This document shows, piece by piece, positions 53,729-62,321 of a stretch of DNA of 64,000 nucleotides. The stretch covers positions 1 through 64,000 of the forward strand of contig NZ_JARXXA010000019.1 of NCBI RefSeq assembly GCF_029892785.1. The letters are read 5' to 3'. Under the pieces are notes generated by a model, which worked only from the letters and a program-made list of their open reading frames with translations, had not been told where the DNA came from and searched no databases. A program made the position numbers and the translations under genes. Position 1 is the stretch's first letter; the number at the start of each line of letters is the position of its first letter. This DNA is from Parabacteroides sp. PH5-46 (GTDB lineage: Bacteria; Bacteroidota; Bacteroidia; Bacteroidales; Tannerellaceae).

Positions 53729-53798
53729 AAAATGGAAAATTGAAAACGAAAATACAAAGATACTCTTTAATAATTTTCAACTTTCAATTTTCCATTTT
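53729..53798. repeat. Long A/T-rich palindromic element
   Basis: Perfect 17-bp arms, AAAATGGAAAATTGAAA (53729-53745) and TTTCAATTTTCCATTTT (53782-53798), lie just upstream of the DUF4199 gene. The same word family (AATTGAAAATTGAAAA) forms the hairpin before secA at 6320-6398, suggesting a dispersed palindromic element. Confidence 0.55.
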
Positions 53799-53823
53799 CA
53801 ATTAGCAAGCTTGCTTGCTTCTG

Positions 53824-53897
53824 AGCCTCTTGTCGGATTCGAACCAACGACCCCGAGATTACAAATCACGTGCTCTGGCCAACTGAGCTAAAGAGGC
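53824..53897 (-). tRNA. tRNA-Thr (anticodon TGT)
   Basis: The minus strand folds into a full cloverleaf: acceptor GCCTCTT/AAGAGGC, D stem GCTC/GAGC, anticodon stem CGTGA/TCTCG with loop TTTGTAA, and T arm GTTGG-TTCGAAT-CCGAC. The anticodon TGT reads ACA codons. One T-T mismatch occurs in the anticodon stem. CCA is not encoded. It lies 4 nt after the SRP RNA and shares its promoter. Confidence 0.95.
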
Positions 53898-53901
53898 AAG
53901 T

Positions 53902-53997
53902 GGGTAAGCTTACTACATCGCGCCGCTACAACCAAGTACCCTTGCTGCGGTCAAGCCCTGGGGGATTCCGAGGGAGCATGCCGTATAGGACTTACCC
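53902..53997 (-). ncRNA. ffs: Signal recognition particle RNA, small bacterial type
   Basis: On the minus strand a region of about 96 nt is closed by GGGTAAG and CTTACCC. It carries the SRP core CCAGGGCTTGACCGCAGCAA, followed by GGGTA, resembling the Ffh-binding hairpin with its AGCAG internal loop. The terminal loop appears to be TTGA-like rather than the common GGAA. Size and upstream promoter suit a 4.5S-type RNA that pairs with Ffh for membrane-protein targeting. The ends are estimated from the closing stem. Confidence 0.82.
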
Positions 53998-54002
53998 GGG
54001 CG

Positions 54003-54033
54003 CAAAGGTAGACATTTTTTGTTAGAATGCAAG
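54003..54033 (-). promoter_or_regulatory. Promoter of the SRP RNA-tRNA-Thr transcript
   Basis: Minus-strand -33 CTTG (54033-54030), 19 bp, then -7 box TACCTTTG (54010-54003), placing the start within a few bases of the SRP RNA 5' end at 53997. Confidence 0.7.
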
Positions 54034-54170
54034 AGGCGAATAAAAGAAATCTTCTGCATTCCGCATAAACACTTGAGTATCTTATTTTTTTGAAATGAAA
54101 AAAAAAGCTCTTTCTATTGTTTTTCCAACAGGCCTTTACTTTTTTTCAGTGACTTCGTTGGCTGAAAATA

Positions 54171-54276
54171 TTTAGACGTACCTCTAATTTAATTTACACC
54201 TACCTCTAAATAAATTTACACGTACCTCTAATCTGATTTAGACGTACCTCTAAATTATTTTGGACGTGCCTCTAAC
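54171..54276. repeat. 22-bp periodic repeat array 4 (five units)
   Basis: Five units begin at 54171, 54193, 54215, 54237 and 54259, exactly 22 bp apart. The 16-bp cores are TTAGACGTACCTCTAA (twice), TTACACCTACCTCTAA, TTACACGTACCTCTAA and TTGGACGTGCCTCTAA. TTAGACGTACCTCTAA is a palindrome except for one C-C pair. The array lies between the SRP promoter and the lipoprotein gene at 54359. Confidence 0.85.
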
Positions 54277-54305
54277 GGGAAATAGATTTTGTTAAGATTT
54301 ATTTT

Positions 54306-54313
54306 TAACTTTG
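54306..54313 (+). promoter_or_regulatory. -7 box of the lipoprotein gene
   Basis: TAACTTTG lies 45 bp before the ATG at 54359. A TTTG at 54288-54291 is only 14 bp upstream, closer than the usual 19-21 bp, so the -33 element is uncertain. Confidence 0.45.
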
Positions 54314-54358
54314 TATTGAACAAATATTACTTATTAAACTCTAAATTATTAAACGAAA

Positions 54359-54856
54359 ATGAAAAAGTTCTTTTTTATGTGGGTGGCTTTAGCCGTTTTA
54401 TTTACTTCATGTGGTGGCGATCCTGTTAAATTTAATGACACAATAATTGATGGATTGACAGAAGTGGATAATAAGATAGAAGCGCTGGATGATCTGATTT
54501 ATGAGAGTGAATATGAGGATGCTCAGATTCTATTGGATTCATTACAGCTGCATGTAACGAATTGCCTGGGTGTTGTTTCTGCATTAGATTTTAAATCGGG
54601 AGAAACGTTTAAAGAAAAGTCATTGGAAATACTAAGGTTGGTTGACAAAGAATTTATTTCCGGTTATAAAAAGGCGATTGGAGCATATAAACTAGCCGAT
54701 GCAATAGAAGATGAAGACGAGATGCAGGCTAGGTATGATGAAATATATAAGGAAATGCTTCCTATGTATGAGGAGTATAATAAGTTGGACGAAGAACTGA
54801 TTGATATTCAAAAAGCATTTGCGAAAAAGAATGACATGATATTGGTAGACCAATAA
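54359..54856 (+). CDS. Small helical lipoprotein of unknown function
   Basis: This 165-residue protein has a clear lipoprotein signal (lipobox LFTSC, Cys18) followed by a strongly acidic, all-helical body with heptad-like patterns (DNKIEALDDLIYESEYEDAQ, EDEDEMQARYDEIYKEM). I do not recognise the family. It is monocistronic, with the 22-bp array upstream and a terminator downstream. It could be a coiled-coil envelope protein. Confidence 0.75.
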   Translation: MKKFFFMWVALAVLFTSCGGDPVKFNDTIIDGLTEVDNKIEALDDLIYESEYEDAQILLDSLQLHVTNCLGVVSALDFKSGETFKEKSLEILRLVDKEFISGYKKAIGAYKLADAIEDEDEMQARYDEIYKEMLPMYEEYNKLDEELIDIQKAFAKKNDMILVDQ

Positions 54857-54877
54857 ATGATATTGCTATTTGTTGAT

Positions 54878-54920
54878 AAAAGCTGTCTTAATATTATATT
54901 GAGGCAGCTTTTGTTTTCTT
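54878..54920 (+). terminator. Terminator after the small lipoprotein gene
   Basis: AAAAGCTG (54878-54885) pairs with CAGCTTTT (54905-54912), extended by CT/GAG pairing, and is followed by GTTTTCTTT. Its 3' part overlaps the -33 region of the next promoter. Confidence 0.75.
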
Positions 54921-54940
54921 TGAGGAATCGTTTACCTTTG
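54910..54940 (+). promoter_or_regulatory. Promoter of the PurF-like gene
   Basis: -33 TTTG (54910-54913), 19 bp, then -7 box TACCTTTG (54933-54940), about 30 bp before the ATG at 54973. Confidence 0.75.
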
Positions 54941-54972
54941 TGCTTCAAAAATTATAAAAACGCAAACATCAA

Positions 54973-56376
54973 ATGGGCGGATTCTTCGGGACTATATCTA
55001 AATCGGCATGTGCTACCGATTTGTTCTATGGCACAGATTATAACTCACACTTAGGAACCCGTAGAGGGGGGATGACTACTTTGCATAACGGGGTGTTCAA
55101 GCGTTCGATCCATAACTTGGAGAACTCTTATTTTCGTACCCGTTTTGAAAAGGAACTTGAAAAATTTGAAGGTAATTCGGGGATAGGAATTATAAGTGAT
55201 ACGGATCCTCAACCTATCTTTATCAACTCGCATCTGGGAAAATATGCGCTTGTTACGGTTGCTAAGGTGAATAATCTGGTAGAACTGGAGAAGGAACTGC
55301 TGGCCAGTGGTTGTCACTTCTCGGAGTTAAGTTCCGGACAAATAAACCAAACAGAGCTGATCGCTTTGCTGATCTCGCAGGGAGGAACGTTTACCGAAGG
55401 AATAGAGATTGTACAGAACAAAATAAAAGGCTCCTGTTCTATGCTGATTCTTACGGAAGACGGAATAATAGCCGCCCGGGATAAATTGGGCCGTACGCCT
55501 GTTCTGGTAGGGAAGAAAGAAGGGGCTTATGCAGCTTCCAGCGAACCGTGTAGCTTCCCCAACCTTGATTTTGAATTGTCTTACGATCTGGGGCCGGGAG
55601 AGGTTGTTATGCTTACTCCTGATAGCATGGAGGTATTGCGTGAGCCGAATGAAAAAATGCAGGTATGTTCTTTCCTTTGGGTATATTACGGATATCCGGT
55701 TTCCGACTATGAAGGAGTAAATGTAGATGCCGTGCGCTATGCCTGTGGTATGTCTATGGCTCAGAAAGACAATGTAGAGGCTGATTATGTGTCTGCCATC
55801 CCCGATTCGGGTATAGGTATGGGACTGGGATATGCCGAAGGAAAAGGCATTCCGTATCGCCGCGCCATCATCAAATATACGCCTACCTGGCCTCGTAGCT
55901 TTACTCCGGCTAATCAGTCGGTGCGCGACCTGGTAGCGAAAATGAAGTTAATACCCAACCGTCAGTTGCTACGCAGCAAAAGGGTTATTTTTTGTGACGA
56001 CTCCATTGTGCGTGGCACCCAGTTACGCGACAATGTAAATATATTGTATGGCTATGGAGCAGATGAAGTGCACATGCGCTTGGGCTGTCCTCCTATCTTA
56101 CATTCCTGTCCGTTTATCGGCTTTACAGCTTCTCGCTCACCGCTGGAATTGATAGCCCGCCGTACGGTAAAGGAGCTGGAAGGAGACGATACGAAAGACC
56201 TCGACCTGTATGCTCAAACAGACTCTGAGCAGTATAATAAAATGATAGATTGTATCCGCAGGAAGTTAAATATTACTACCTTGCGCTTTAATACGGTTGA
56301 AGACCTGGTAGCCGCTATTAAGCTGCCAAAAGAATGTGTTTGTACGCATTGCTACAACGGAACAAGTTATTTTTAA
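54973..56376 (+). CDS. PurF-like amidophosphoribosyltransferase homologue without glutaminase cysteine
   Basis: This 467-residue protein has the PurF plan: an N-terminal Ntn glutaminase-like domain and a C-terminal phosphoribosyltransferase domain with the PRPP loop [17 protein letters not shown]. In true PurF the mature N-terminus is Cys (MCGIxG); here it reads MGGFFGT, so the catalytic cysteine is Gly. RRGGMTT replaces the usual RGQES-type region. It therefore probably cannot hydrolyse glutamine and may use ammonia, or act on another substrate. C-terminal cysteines (CVCTHCYNG) may bind metal. It is followed by pepT after 11 bp. Confidence 0.85.
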   Translation: MGGFFGTISKSACATDLFYGTDYNSHLGTRRGGMTTLHNGVFKRSIHNLENSYFRTRFEKELEKFEGNSGIGIISDTDPQPIFINSHLGKYALVTVAKVNNLVELEKELLASGCHFSELSSGQINQTELIALLISQGGTFTEGIEIVQNKIKGSCSMLILTEDGIIAARDKLGRTPVLVGKKEGAYAASSEPCSFPNLDFELSYDLGPGEVVMLTPDSMEVLREPNEKMQVCSFLWVYYGYPVSDYEGVNVDAVRYACGMSMAQKDNVEADYVSAIPDSGIGMGLGYAEGKGIPYRRAIIKYTPTWPRSFTPANQSVRDLVAKMKLIPNRQLLRSKRVIFCDDSIVRGTQLRDNVNILYGYGADEVHMRLGCPPILHSCPFIGFTASRSPLELIARRTVKELEGDDTKDLDLYAQTDSEQYNKMIDCIRRKLNITTLRFNTVEDLVAAIKLPKECVCTHCYNGTSYF

Positions 56377-56387
56377 ACGTAAATAAA

Positions 56388-57608
56388 ATGAAGATAGTAG
56401 ACAGGTTTCTGAAGTATGTTTCATACGATACTCAGTCGAGTGAAACATCCGGGAAAACGCCAAGTACCCCCGGTCAGCGAGTATTGGCTGAAGAGATAGC
56501 AAAGGAATTGAAAGAGATCGGTCTGGAAGATATAACATTGGATGATAATTGTTACCTGATGGCTACGCTTCCGGCAAATACGTCTAAGAAGGTGCCTGTT
56601 ATCGGCTTTATCGCCCACCTGGATACCAGTCCGGATATGTCGGGAAAGGATGCAAAACCTCGTATTGTAGCTTATAAAGGAGGCGATATTGTTTTGTCGG
56701 AAAAGCAAGGGGTTGTATTGTCGCCTAGCATGTTTCCCGAACTGAATGATTATGTGAATCAAGATATTATCGTAACAGATGGTACTACCTTACTGGGAGC
56801 CGACGATAAAGGAGGAATTGCTGCCATTATATCAGCCATGCAATATCTGATTGAACATCCTGAAATAGAGCATGGAAAGATACGGATAGCCTTTACGCCT
56901 GACGAAGAAATAGGGCAGGGGGCAGACCATTTTGACGTAAAGCAATTTGGCTGTGAATGGGGCTATACCATTGATGGAGGGCAAATTGGCGAGCTGGAGT
57001 ATGAAAACTTCAATGCCGCTGCCGCCAAGGTAACCTTCAAAGGGCTGAATGTACATCCCGGAACAGCTAAGGGTAAAATGGTGAATGCCTCGCTATTGGC
57101 TACTGAGTTTGCTTCGTGGTTACCGGTAATCAAGCGACCGGAGCATACCGAAGGATATGAAGGCTTTTTCCACCTGACAAATATGAGCGGGACAGTAGAG
57201 GAAGCAAGCCTTTCTTATATTGTGCGCGACCATGATCGTAAGCTGTTTGAGCAAAAGAAAGAAATGTTGCAATCGCTTACTAATCTGATGAATGAACGAT
57301 ATCCGGGCAGTACACAGTTGGAAGTGCGCGATCAGTATTACAACATGCGCGAGATAGTAGAACCTCAGAAGCATATCATTGATCTGGCTTACAAAGCGAT
57401 GGAAGCTGTGGGTGTGAAACCGATTGTAAAACCTATCCGTGGGGGAACCGATGGTTCGCGCCTATCCTTTATGGGACTACCTTGTCCGAACATTTTTGCC
57501 GGAGGCCTGAACTTTCACGGAAGGTATGAGTTTCTGCCAGTGAAGTCGTTGGAAAAAAGCATGGAAACAATTATAAAAATAACAGAGTTACTAACAAAGC
57601 AATCTTAA
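56388..57608 (+). CDS. pepT: Peptidase T (tripeptidase)
   Basis: This 406-residue M20B aminopeptidase has the zinc ligands and catalytic residues: [11 protein letters not shown] (His, Asp), LGADDKGG (bridging Asp), [14 protein letters not shown] (catalytic Glu and ligand Glu), and [12 protein letters not shown] near the end. It releases the N-terminal residue from tripeptides in the cytoplasm. An in-frame ATG at 56334 lies inside the upstream gene; the start at 56388 ([16 protein letters not shown]) matches the family. gcvT follows after 12 bp. Confidence 0.95.
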   Translation: MKIVDRFLKYVSYDTQSSETSGKTPSTPGQRVLAEEIAKELKEIGLEDITLDDNCYLMATLPANTSKKVPVIGFIAHLDTSPDMSGKDAKPRIVAYKGGDIVLSEKQGVVLSPSMFPELNDYVNQDIIVTDGTTLLGADDKGGIAAIISAMQYLIEHPEIEHGKIRIAFTPDEEIGQGADHFDVKQFGCEWGYTIDGGQIGELEYENFNAAAAKVTFKGLNVHPGTAKGKMVNASLLATEFASWLPVIKRPEHTEGYEGFFHLTNMSGTVEEASLSYIVRDHDRKLFEQKKEMLQSLTNLMNERYPGSTQLEVRDQYYNMREIVEPQKHIIDLAYKAMEAVGVKPIVKPIRGGTDGSRLSFMGLPCPNIFAGGLNFHGRYEFLPVKSLEKSMETIIKITELLTKQS

Positions 57609-57620
57609 ATAAAAGAAGAC

Positions 57621-58706
57621 ATGAAGAAGACGCCATTTACTGATGTACATATTGCATTAGGTGCGAAAATGCATGAATTTGCAGGGTATAATATGCCGAT
57701 TGAATATTCCGGTATCATTGATGAACACATGACCGTGTGTAATAGTGTAGGGGTATTTGATGTATCTCACATGGGCGAATTTTGGGTGAAAGGCCCGAAA
57801 GCCATTGAATTTCTGCAGAGTGTAACAACCAATGACGTATCGACTCTGGCGGTAGGAAAGGCACAATATACCTGTTTTCCCAACGATAAAGGTGGTATTG
57901 TAGACGATTTTCTGGTATATTGCTACGAGCCGGAAAAATACCTGCTGGTTGTAAATGCTGGTAACATCCAGAAAGACTGGGATTGGTGCGTAAGCCATAA
58001 TACAATGGGAGCCGAGTTGGAAAACTCATCCGATAATGTAGCTCAGTTGGCCGTACAAGGTCCGAAAGCAACGGAAGTGTTGCAACGCCTGACTTCGATT
58101 GACCTCTCTGCCATACCTTATTACTCGTTCGTAACGGGAGAATTTGCCGGATGCAAGAACGTAATAATCTCGAATACAGGATACACCGGAACCGGAGGCT
58201 TTGAGTTGTACTTCTATCCCAGCGATGCCATGACCATCTGGAATGCCATCTTTGAAACAGGCAAGCCGGAAGGTATCAAGCCCATTGGCTTAGGAGCCCG
58301 TGATACGCTTCGCCTGGAGATGGGTTTCTGCCTCTATGGCAATGACTTGGACGATAATACCTCACCAATAGAAGCAGGCTTAGGCTGGATCACCAAGTTT
58401 GTAGAAGGCAAGAACTTTCCAAACCGTGCCGAACTGGAACGCCAAAAGAAAGAAGGCGTTAGCCGCAAGCTGATCCCGTTTGAAATGATAGACAAAGGTA
58501 TCCCCCGCCATGGCTATGAAATAGCAGACAAAGACGGTAATATCATAGGAGTAGTAACATCCGGCACTATGTCGCCCTTCCTCAAAAAAGGAATCGGCAT
58601 GGGCTACGTAAAACCCGAATACGCCAAGGCAGGCACCGAACTATTCATCAAAGTACGCAACAGAGACCTGAAAGCCGAAGTAATCAAAGCTCCATTCAGG
58701 AAATAA
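57621..58706 (+). CDS. gcvT: Glycine cleavage system T protein (aminomethyltransferase)
   Basis: This 361-residue folate-dependent enzyme has the family signatures [29 protein letters not shown]-type N-terminus, [15 protein letters not shown] and [20 protein letters not shown]. It moves the methylene group from the aminomethyl H protein to tetrahydrofolate, releasing ammonia. The P and H genes are not in the window. No glycine riboswitch is visible in the 12-bp gap after pepT, so it is co-transcribed with it. Confidence 0.96.
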   Translation: MKKTPFTDVHIALGAKMHEFAGYNMPIEYSGIIDEHMTVCNSVGVFDVSHMGEFWVKGPKAIEFLQSVTTNDVSTLAVGKAQYTCFPNDKGGIVDDFLVYCYEPEKYLLVVNAGNIQKDWDWCVSHNTMGAELENSSDNVAQLAVQGPKATEVLQRLTSIDLSAIPYYSFVTGEFAGCKNVIISNTGYTGTGGFELYFYPSDAMTIWNAIFETGKPEGIKPIGLGARDTLRLEMGFCLYGNDLDDNTSPIEAGLGWITKFVEGKNFPNRAELERQKKEGVSRKLIPFEMIDKGIPRHGYEIADKDGNIIGVVTSGTMSPFLKKGIGMGYVKPEYAKAGTELFIKVRNRDLKAEVIKAPFRK

Positions 58707-58727
58707 GAAGAAATACGATAAAAGAGT

Positions 58728-58760
58728 AAAGGCTGTCCCTCAAAAGATAGCCTTTCTTTG
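58728..58760 (+). terminator. Terminator after gcvT
   Basis: AAAGGCTGTC (58728-58737) pairs with GATAGCCTTT (58746-58755) apart from one G/T-type position, followed by CTTTG. Confidence 0.75.
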
Positions 58761-58856
58761 TACTTTGCTGGAACCCCATCTCAAAAATGATTGGTTTATC
58801 TTACATAGTTGGAGAAGATAATCCTTATCTTTATAGCAAATTTGAAACCAACAAGT

Positions 58857-59186
58857 ATGACAACAAAACCTTATGATAATATACCGGAGGGTGATTCTAC
58901 TAAAAAGGTGGATGAGCCGGCTATTGCGTATGAAAGAAATATGAATCTAAAGGCAGAAGTAACAAAACTAATCATGAATATTGATGATCCTGTATTGTTG
59001 CAAGAACTAGTAGATGAGCTAACCTGTTTGGCTGCAACTTCTATGTCTACTCGTTCGCCAATTCAATATACACTAGAAGAGCTAAAGGAACAGTTGGCGA
59101 TAGCGCAAGAGCAATCTGCTCAAGGCATGGGGATAAGTCATGATGAAGTGCTGAAAAGGGAACCGCAATGGTGGATGTCAAAATAG
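58857..59186 (+). CDS. Antitoxin of a RelE/ParE-type toxin-antitoxin pair
   Basis: This acidic protein of about 109 residues sits directly before a RelE/ParE-type toxin gene, overlapping it by 19 nt. Its tail (YTLEELKEQLAIAQEQ, SHDEVLKREPQWW) has the usual antitoxin C-terminal helix pattern that wraps the toxin. A TTG start at 58809 would add 16 residues, but ATG 58857 is more natural. It should neutralise the toxin and probably represses the operon. Confidence 0.75.
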   Translation: MTTKPYDNIPEGDSTKKVDEPAIAYERNMNLKAEVTKLIMNIDDPVLLQELVDELTCLAATSMSTRSPIQYTLEELKEQLAIAQEQSAQGMGISHDEVLKREPQWWMSK

Positions 59187-59494
59187 AATGGCAGCCTATC
59201 GCTATCAAGCAATTAGTAGATCATTATTCTTTTTTGTCTGAGAAAAATGAAAGAGCAGCTTTGTTGCTATATAACACATTAATAGCTGCTCCTAATATGC
59301 TTAAAGTGTTTCCTTATGCCGGACAAATTGAGCCATTATTGACTGATTTGCCGGTTTGTTATAGGTATTTGTTGGTTATTCGAAGGTTTAAAATCATTTA
59401 TACAGTAAGAGAAAATATAGTAGATATTCATGCCGTCTGGGATTGTCGCCAGAATGAAGATACTTTAAAACAAGAGTTAGGGAAATATATATGA
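59168..59494 (+). CDS. RelE/ParE-family toxin
   Basis: The 108-residue protein fits the RelE/ParE fold: IEWQPIAIKQLVDHYSFL helix start, MLKVFPYAGQIEP, and the conserved basic beta-strands CYRYLLVIRRFKIIYTV and DIHAVWDCRQNEDTL. Members cut ribosome-bound mRNA (RelE) or poison gyrase (ParE); which one applies is not clear. Its stop overlaps the comB start (ATGA, 59491-59494). Confidence 0.82.
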   Translation: MVDVKIEWQPIAIKQLVDHYSFLSEKNERAALLLYNTLIAAPNMLKVFPYAGQIEPLLTDLPVCYRYLLVIRRFKIIYTVRENIVDIHAVWDCRQNEDTLKQELGKYI

Positions 59495-60213
59495 AAATAG
59501 ACGTTTGTTTTTCGCCGGCTTTGTATCCGGTGTATCATGATGCTGAGAGTGTTGTAGTGGTGGTGGATGTTTTCCGGGCTACTACTACGATGGCTACTGC
59601 GTTTCAGAATGGAGTTCGTAGTATTCGTCCTGTTGCAACTATTGAAGAGGCGATAGCCTATAAGGAAAAAGGCTGGTTGGTTGGTGCCGAGCGGAATGTG
59701 AAGCGTTGCGATTTTGCCGATTTTGGCAATTCCCCATTTGATTATACCCCAGAGATGGTGAAAGGCAAGGATGTTGTGTTTACAACAACAAATGGGACGA
59801 AAGCCATTACTGTAGCGAAGGATGCTTATCGTGTTGTGATAGGCGCCTTTGTGAATTTGCAGGCAGTTGCGGATTACTGTCTGAAGCATCAGCGGGATGT
59901 AGTGGTTCTTGCTTCCGGCTGGGAAGATAAGGTAAATATTGAAGATACCTTATATGGTGGGGCTCTGACGGAAGTATTATTAAATACTGGACAGTATCAG
60001 ACAGCAAGTGATGCTGCTGTAATAGCCCGTGATATGTGGAATACCCACAAGCAAGATCTGAATACCTATATGGAACAAACCGACCATTTACCCCGACTGA
60101 AAGCCAATCGGCTGGAAGATTCTGTTCCCTATTGTCTTTCATTAAACCTAACGAATGCTGTCCCAGAGCTTCATATCGAAAATGAAATGCTGATCTTACG
60201 TAATTATAAATAA
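59491..60213 (+). CDS. comB: 2-phosphosulfolactate phosphatase-like protein
   Basis: This 240-residue Mg2+-dependent phosphatase of the ComB family shows VVVVVDVFRATTTMATAF, FTTTNGTKAI, VLASGWEDKVNIEDTLYGGAL and SVPYCLSLN. ComB dephosphorylates 2-phosphosulfolactate in coenzyme M synthesis; in bacteria it is tied to sulfolactate or sulfonate metabolism, in Bacteroidota possibly sulfonolipid precursors (inference). Partner genes comA/comC are not in the window. It overlaps the toxin gene by 4 nt and the oxidoreductase gene by 1 nt. Confidence 0.88.
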   Translation: MKIDVCFSPALYPVYHDAESVVVVVDVFRATTTMATAFQNGVRSIRPVATIEEAIAYKEKGWLVGAERNVKRCDFADFGNSPFDYTPEMVKGKDVVFTTTNGTKAITVAKDAYRVVIGAFVNLQAVADYCLKHQRDVVVLASGWEDKVNIEDTLYGGALTEVLLNTGQYQTASDAAVIARDMWNTHKQDLNTYMEQTDHLPRLKANRLEDSVPYCLSLNLTNAVPELHIENEMLILRNYK

Positions 60214-61241
60214 TGGAAAAACATATGAAAAAAGTGCGCTTTGGAGTTGTTGGAACGAATTTTATTACGGATTGGGTGATTGCCGGAGCCAGGCAGGATG
60301 AGCGGTTTGAGTTGGTGGCGGTTTATTCCCGGACGCAGGAAACAGCGGATGCTTTTGCTGCAAAACATCAGATACCTCATACCTTTACATCTTTGGAGGA
60401 GATGGCTAAGAGTCCACTGATAGATGCTGTATATATTGCGTCTCCTAATTTTCTGCATGCTTCGCAGAGTATCTTGTGCATGCAATATGGCAAACATGTA
60501 CTTTGTGAGAAGCCTTTCGCTTCCAATGCCAAAGAGGCCAAAGAGATGATACAGGCTGCTCAAACATATAATGTAACTTTAATGGAGGCTATGAAACCGA
60601 CACTTACCCCTAACTTTACAACTGTAAGGAAAAATCTGGGAAGGGTAGGGACGGTACGCCGTTATTTCTCTTGTTACTGCCAGTATTCCTCCCGCTATGA
60701 TAAGTTTAAGGAAGGGATCGTTTTAAATGCCTTTAAACCGGAGTGTTCAAACGGGGCAATGATGGATATAGGAATTTATACGGTGTATCCGATGGTGGTT
60801 TTGTTTGGACGTCCGTTGAAGATTGATACTTCGGGGATTGTCTTGTCTTCGGGGGCAGATGGTCAGGGTGCTGTTAACTTCCTGTATGAGGGTATGAATG
60901 CAACTATCCTTTATTCCAAAATAGCCAACTCGTCATTACCAACTGAGATTCAGGGTGAAGACGGAAATATAATGTTAGATCGTATCAATATAATAGGGAA
61001 TGTCAGCTTTACACCTCGTTTGCAGGCTGCTTCGGGTAAAGGTCCCCAGCCTGCTATGGAGGATATCAGTCTAGTTACCGATAAAGACGAATACTTCTAT
61101 GAGATAGAGGAGTTTATAAACCTGGTTATTTCCGGCAAACGAGAGTCATCTGTCAATTCACATGAGAATTCTCTTATTACGATGGAGATAATAGATGAAG
61201 TTCGTCGTCAGTTGGGAGTAATTTATCCTGCAGACAATTAA
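60213..61241 (+). CDS. Gfo/Idh/MocA-family oxidoreductase
   Basis: The 342-residue dehydrogenase has an N-terminal Rossmann domain (RFGVVGTNFITDWVIAGA, YIASPNFLHA, VLCEKPFA) and a C-terminal alpha/beta substrate domain (CSNGAMMDIGIYTVYPMVVLFG). It uses NAD(P) to oxidise or reduce a sugar or inositol-like substrate that cannot be named. The start at 60213 overlaps the comB stop (TAATG); an alternative ATG at 60225 fits equally well with the fold start. Confidence 0.9.
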   Translation: MEKHMKKVRFGVVGTNFITDWVIAGARQDERFELVAVYSRTQETADAFAAKHQIPHTFTSLEEMAKSPLIDAVYIASPNFLHASQSILCMQYGKHVLCEKPFASNAKEAKEMIQAAQTYNVTLMEAMKPTLTPNFTTVRKNLGRVGTVRRYFSCYCQYSSRYDKFKEGIVLNAFKPECSNGAMMDIGIYTVYPMVVLFGRPLKIDTSGIVLSSGADGQGAVNFLYEGMNATILYSKIANSSLPTEIQGEDGNIMLDRINIIGNVSFTPRLQAASGKGPQPAMEDISLVTDKDEYFYEIEEFINLVISGKRESSVNSHENSLITMEIIDEVRRQLGVIYPADN

Positions 61242-61256
61242 AACCGGAGGATAGTT

Positions 61257-61679
61257 TTATTCCCCTTCCGAGTCGAAATCAAAATCAAAATCAAAGTCGA
61301 AACCATCGTTTTCGGCAAACATATCCAAGTCGCGACGATCTTTTTTAGTGGGTCGTCCAAGTCCTTTGGCTCTGTTTACGAAGCCGGATATCTTGTTCAT
61401 TTCCAGTATTTCATATTGTTCGGGAGGCGTAATGTTTTCCAGGAACTCAGGAACCAGTTTGGCTCCCATGCGGCGCTCTGTTAGTCCCAATACTTTAAAC
61501 GAATAAGTAACAGGTGGTTTCTTTACCTGTATAACCTCTCCCAGTTTGATCATACGCGAAGGCTTTACGCTCACCCCATTAATCATGATTCGATTCTTTT
61601 TGCATGCTTCGGCAGCAATCGTGCGGGTTTTAAATATGCGGGTAGCCCACATCCACTTATCGATTCTTACTTCTTCCAT
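61257..61679 (-). CDS. Hsp15-like S4-domain RNA-binding protein
   Basis: The 140-residue protein has an S4 domain (VRIDKWMWATRIFKTRTIAAEACKKNRIMINGVSVKPS) followed by a basic stretch (GLGRPTKKDRRDLD) as in Hsp15, which recycles stalled 50S subunits carrying peptidyl-tRNA. Its neighbour is pth, which hydrolyses peptidyl-tRNA, a fitting pair. The C-terminus is a run of alternating Asp-Phe encoded by hexamer repeats (about 61272-61303). Its ATG abuts the pth stop. Confidence 0.9.
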   Translation of the reverse strand: MEEVRIDKWMWATRIFKTRTIAAEACKKNRIMINGVSVKPSRMIKLGEVIQVKKPPVTYSFKVLGLTERRMGAKLVPEFLENITPPEQYEILEMNKISGFVNRAKGLGRPTKKDRRDLDMFAENDGFDFDFDFDFDSEGE

Positions 61680-62243
61680 TTATTTATTGTTAAATAAATT
61701 CATTGTTGTTTGTATGCCGGATAGGCAGAAGCTTTTCACCATTTCTACGGCTCTTTTCACCTTTTCGGGCATGGCTTTCATTTCGTCGGGATCAAAAGGT
61801 GAGAGGACGAAGTGTGCCTGGCTGCCACGTGGGAAGTCACTTCCTATACCGAAGCGTAAGCGGCTGTATTCTTGTGTGTTTATAATTTCTTCTATGTTGC
61901 GTAAGCCATTATGCCCGGCATGGCTTCCTTTAGGCTTCAGGCGTAAGGTGCCAAAGGGTAGGGCGATATCGTCTACAATAACCAATAGATTTTCCTCGGG
62001 AATGTTTTCCTTCTGCAACCAGTAACGAACGGCCAATCCGCTGAGGTTCATGAATGTGTTTGGCTTTAACAACACCAATTCTTTGTTTTTGATACGTAAT
62101 TTAGCGATTGCTCCGTAGCGTGCTTCGGTGAAGGGTACGCCGGCATCTTCGGCTACTGCATTTACAATACGAAATCCTATATTATGACGTGTTCCCCAAT
62201 ACCGGGACTCAAAATTGCCTAATCCTACTATTAGATACTTCAT
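61680..62243 (-). CDS. pth: Peptidyl-tRNA hydrolase
   Basis: This 187-residue enzyme recycles tRNA from dropped-off peptidyl-tRNA. Signature residues are visible: [20 protein letters not shown] (catalytic His), [21 protein letters not shown] (Asp) and [13 protein letters not shown]. It lies between rplY and the Hsp15-like gene in a leftward ribosome-maintenance operon, in which the order rplY-pth is common in bacteria. Confidence 0.97.
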   Translation of the reverse strand: MKYLIVGLGNFESRYWGTRHNIGFRIVNAVAEDAGVPFTEARYGAIAKLRIKNKELVLLKPNTFMNLSGLAVRYWLQKENIPEENLLVIVDDIALPFGTLRLKPKGSHAGHNGLRNIEEIINTQEYSRLRFGIGSDFPRGSQAHFVLSPFDPDEMKAMPEKVKRAVEMVKSFCLSGIQTTMNLFNNK

Positions 62244-62260
62244 AATTACTTATAATAAAG

Positions 62261-62295
62261 CAAGGGAAGAACATTCGGTGAACGCTCTTCCCTTG
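62261..62295 (-). terminator. Hairpin between rplY and pth
   Basis: Perfect 10-bp arms CAAGGGAAGA (62261-62270) and TCTTCCCTTG (62286-62295) with a 15-nt loop. On the minus strand it is followed by CTTTATTATAAG, so it may be a partial terminator reducing pth expression relative to rplY. Confidence 0.6.
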
Positions 62296-62321
62296 TGTAT
62301 GTTTGGAAGTGTATATCCTGA

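Noticed and set aside
3198-54276. The four 22-bp arrays as CRISPR arrays
   Set aside because: There are no unique spacers between identical repeats; the whole 22-bp unit repeats with drift, units are palindromic, and no cas genes are present.
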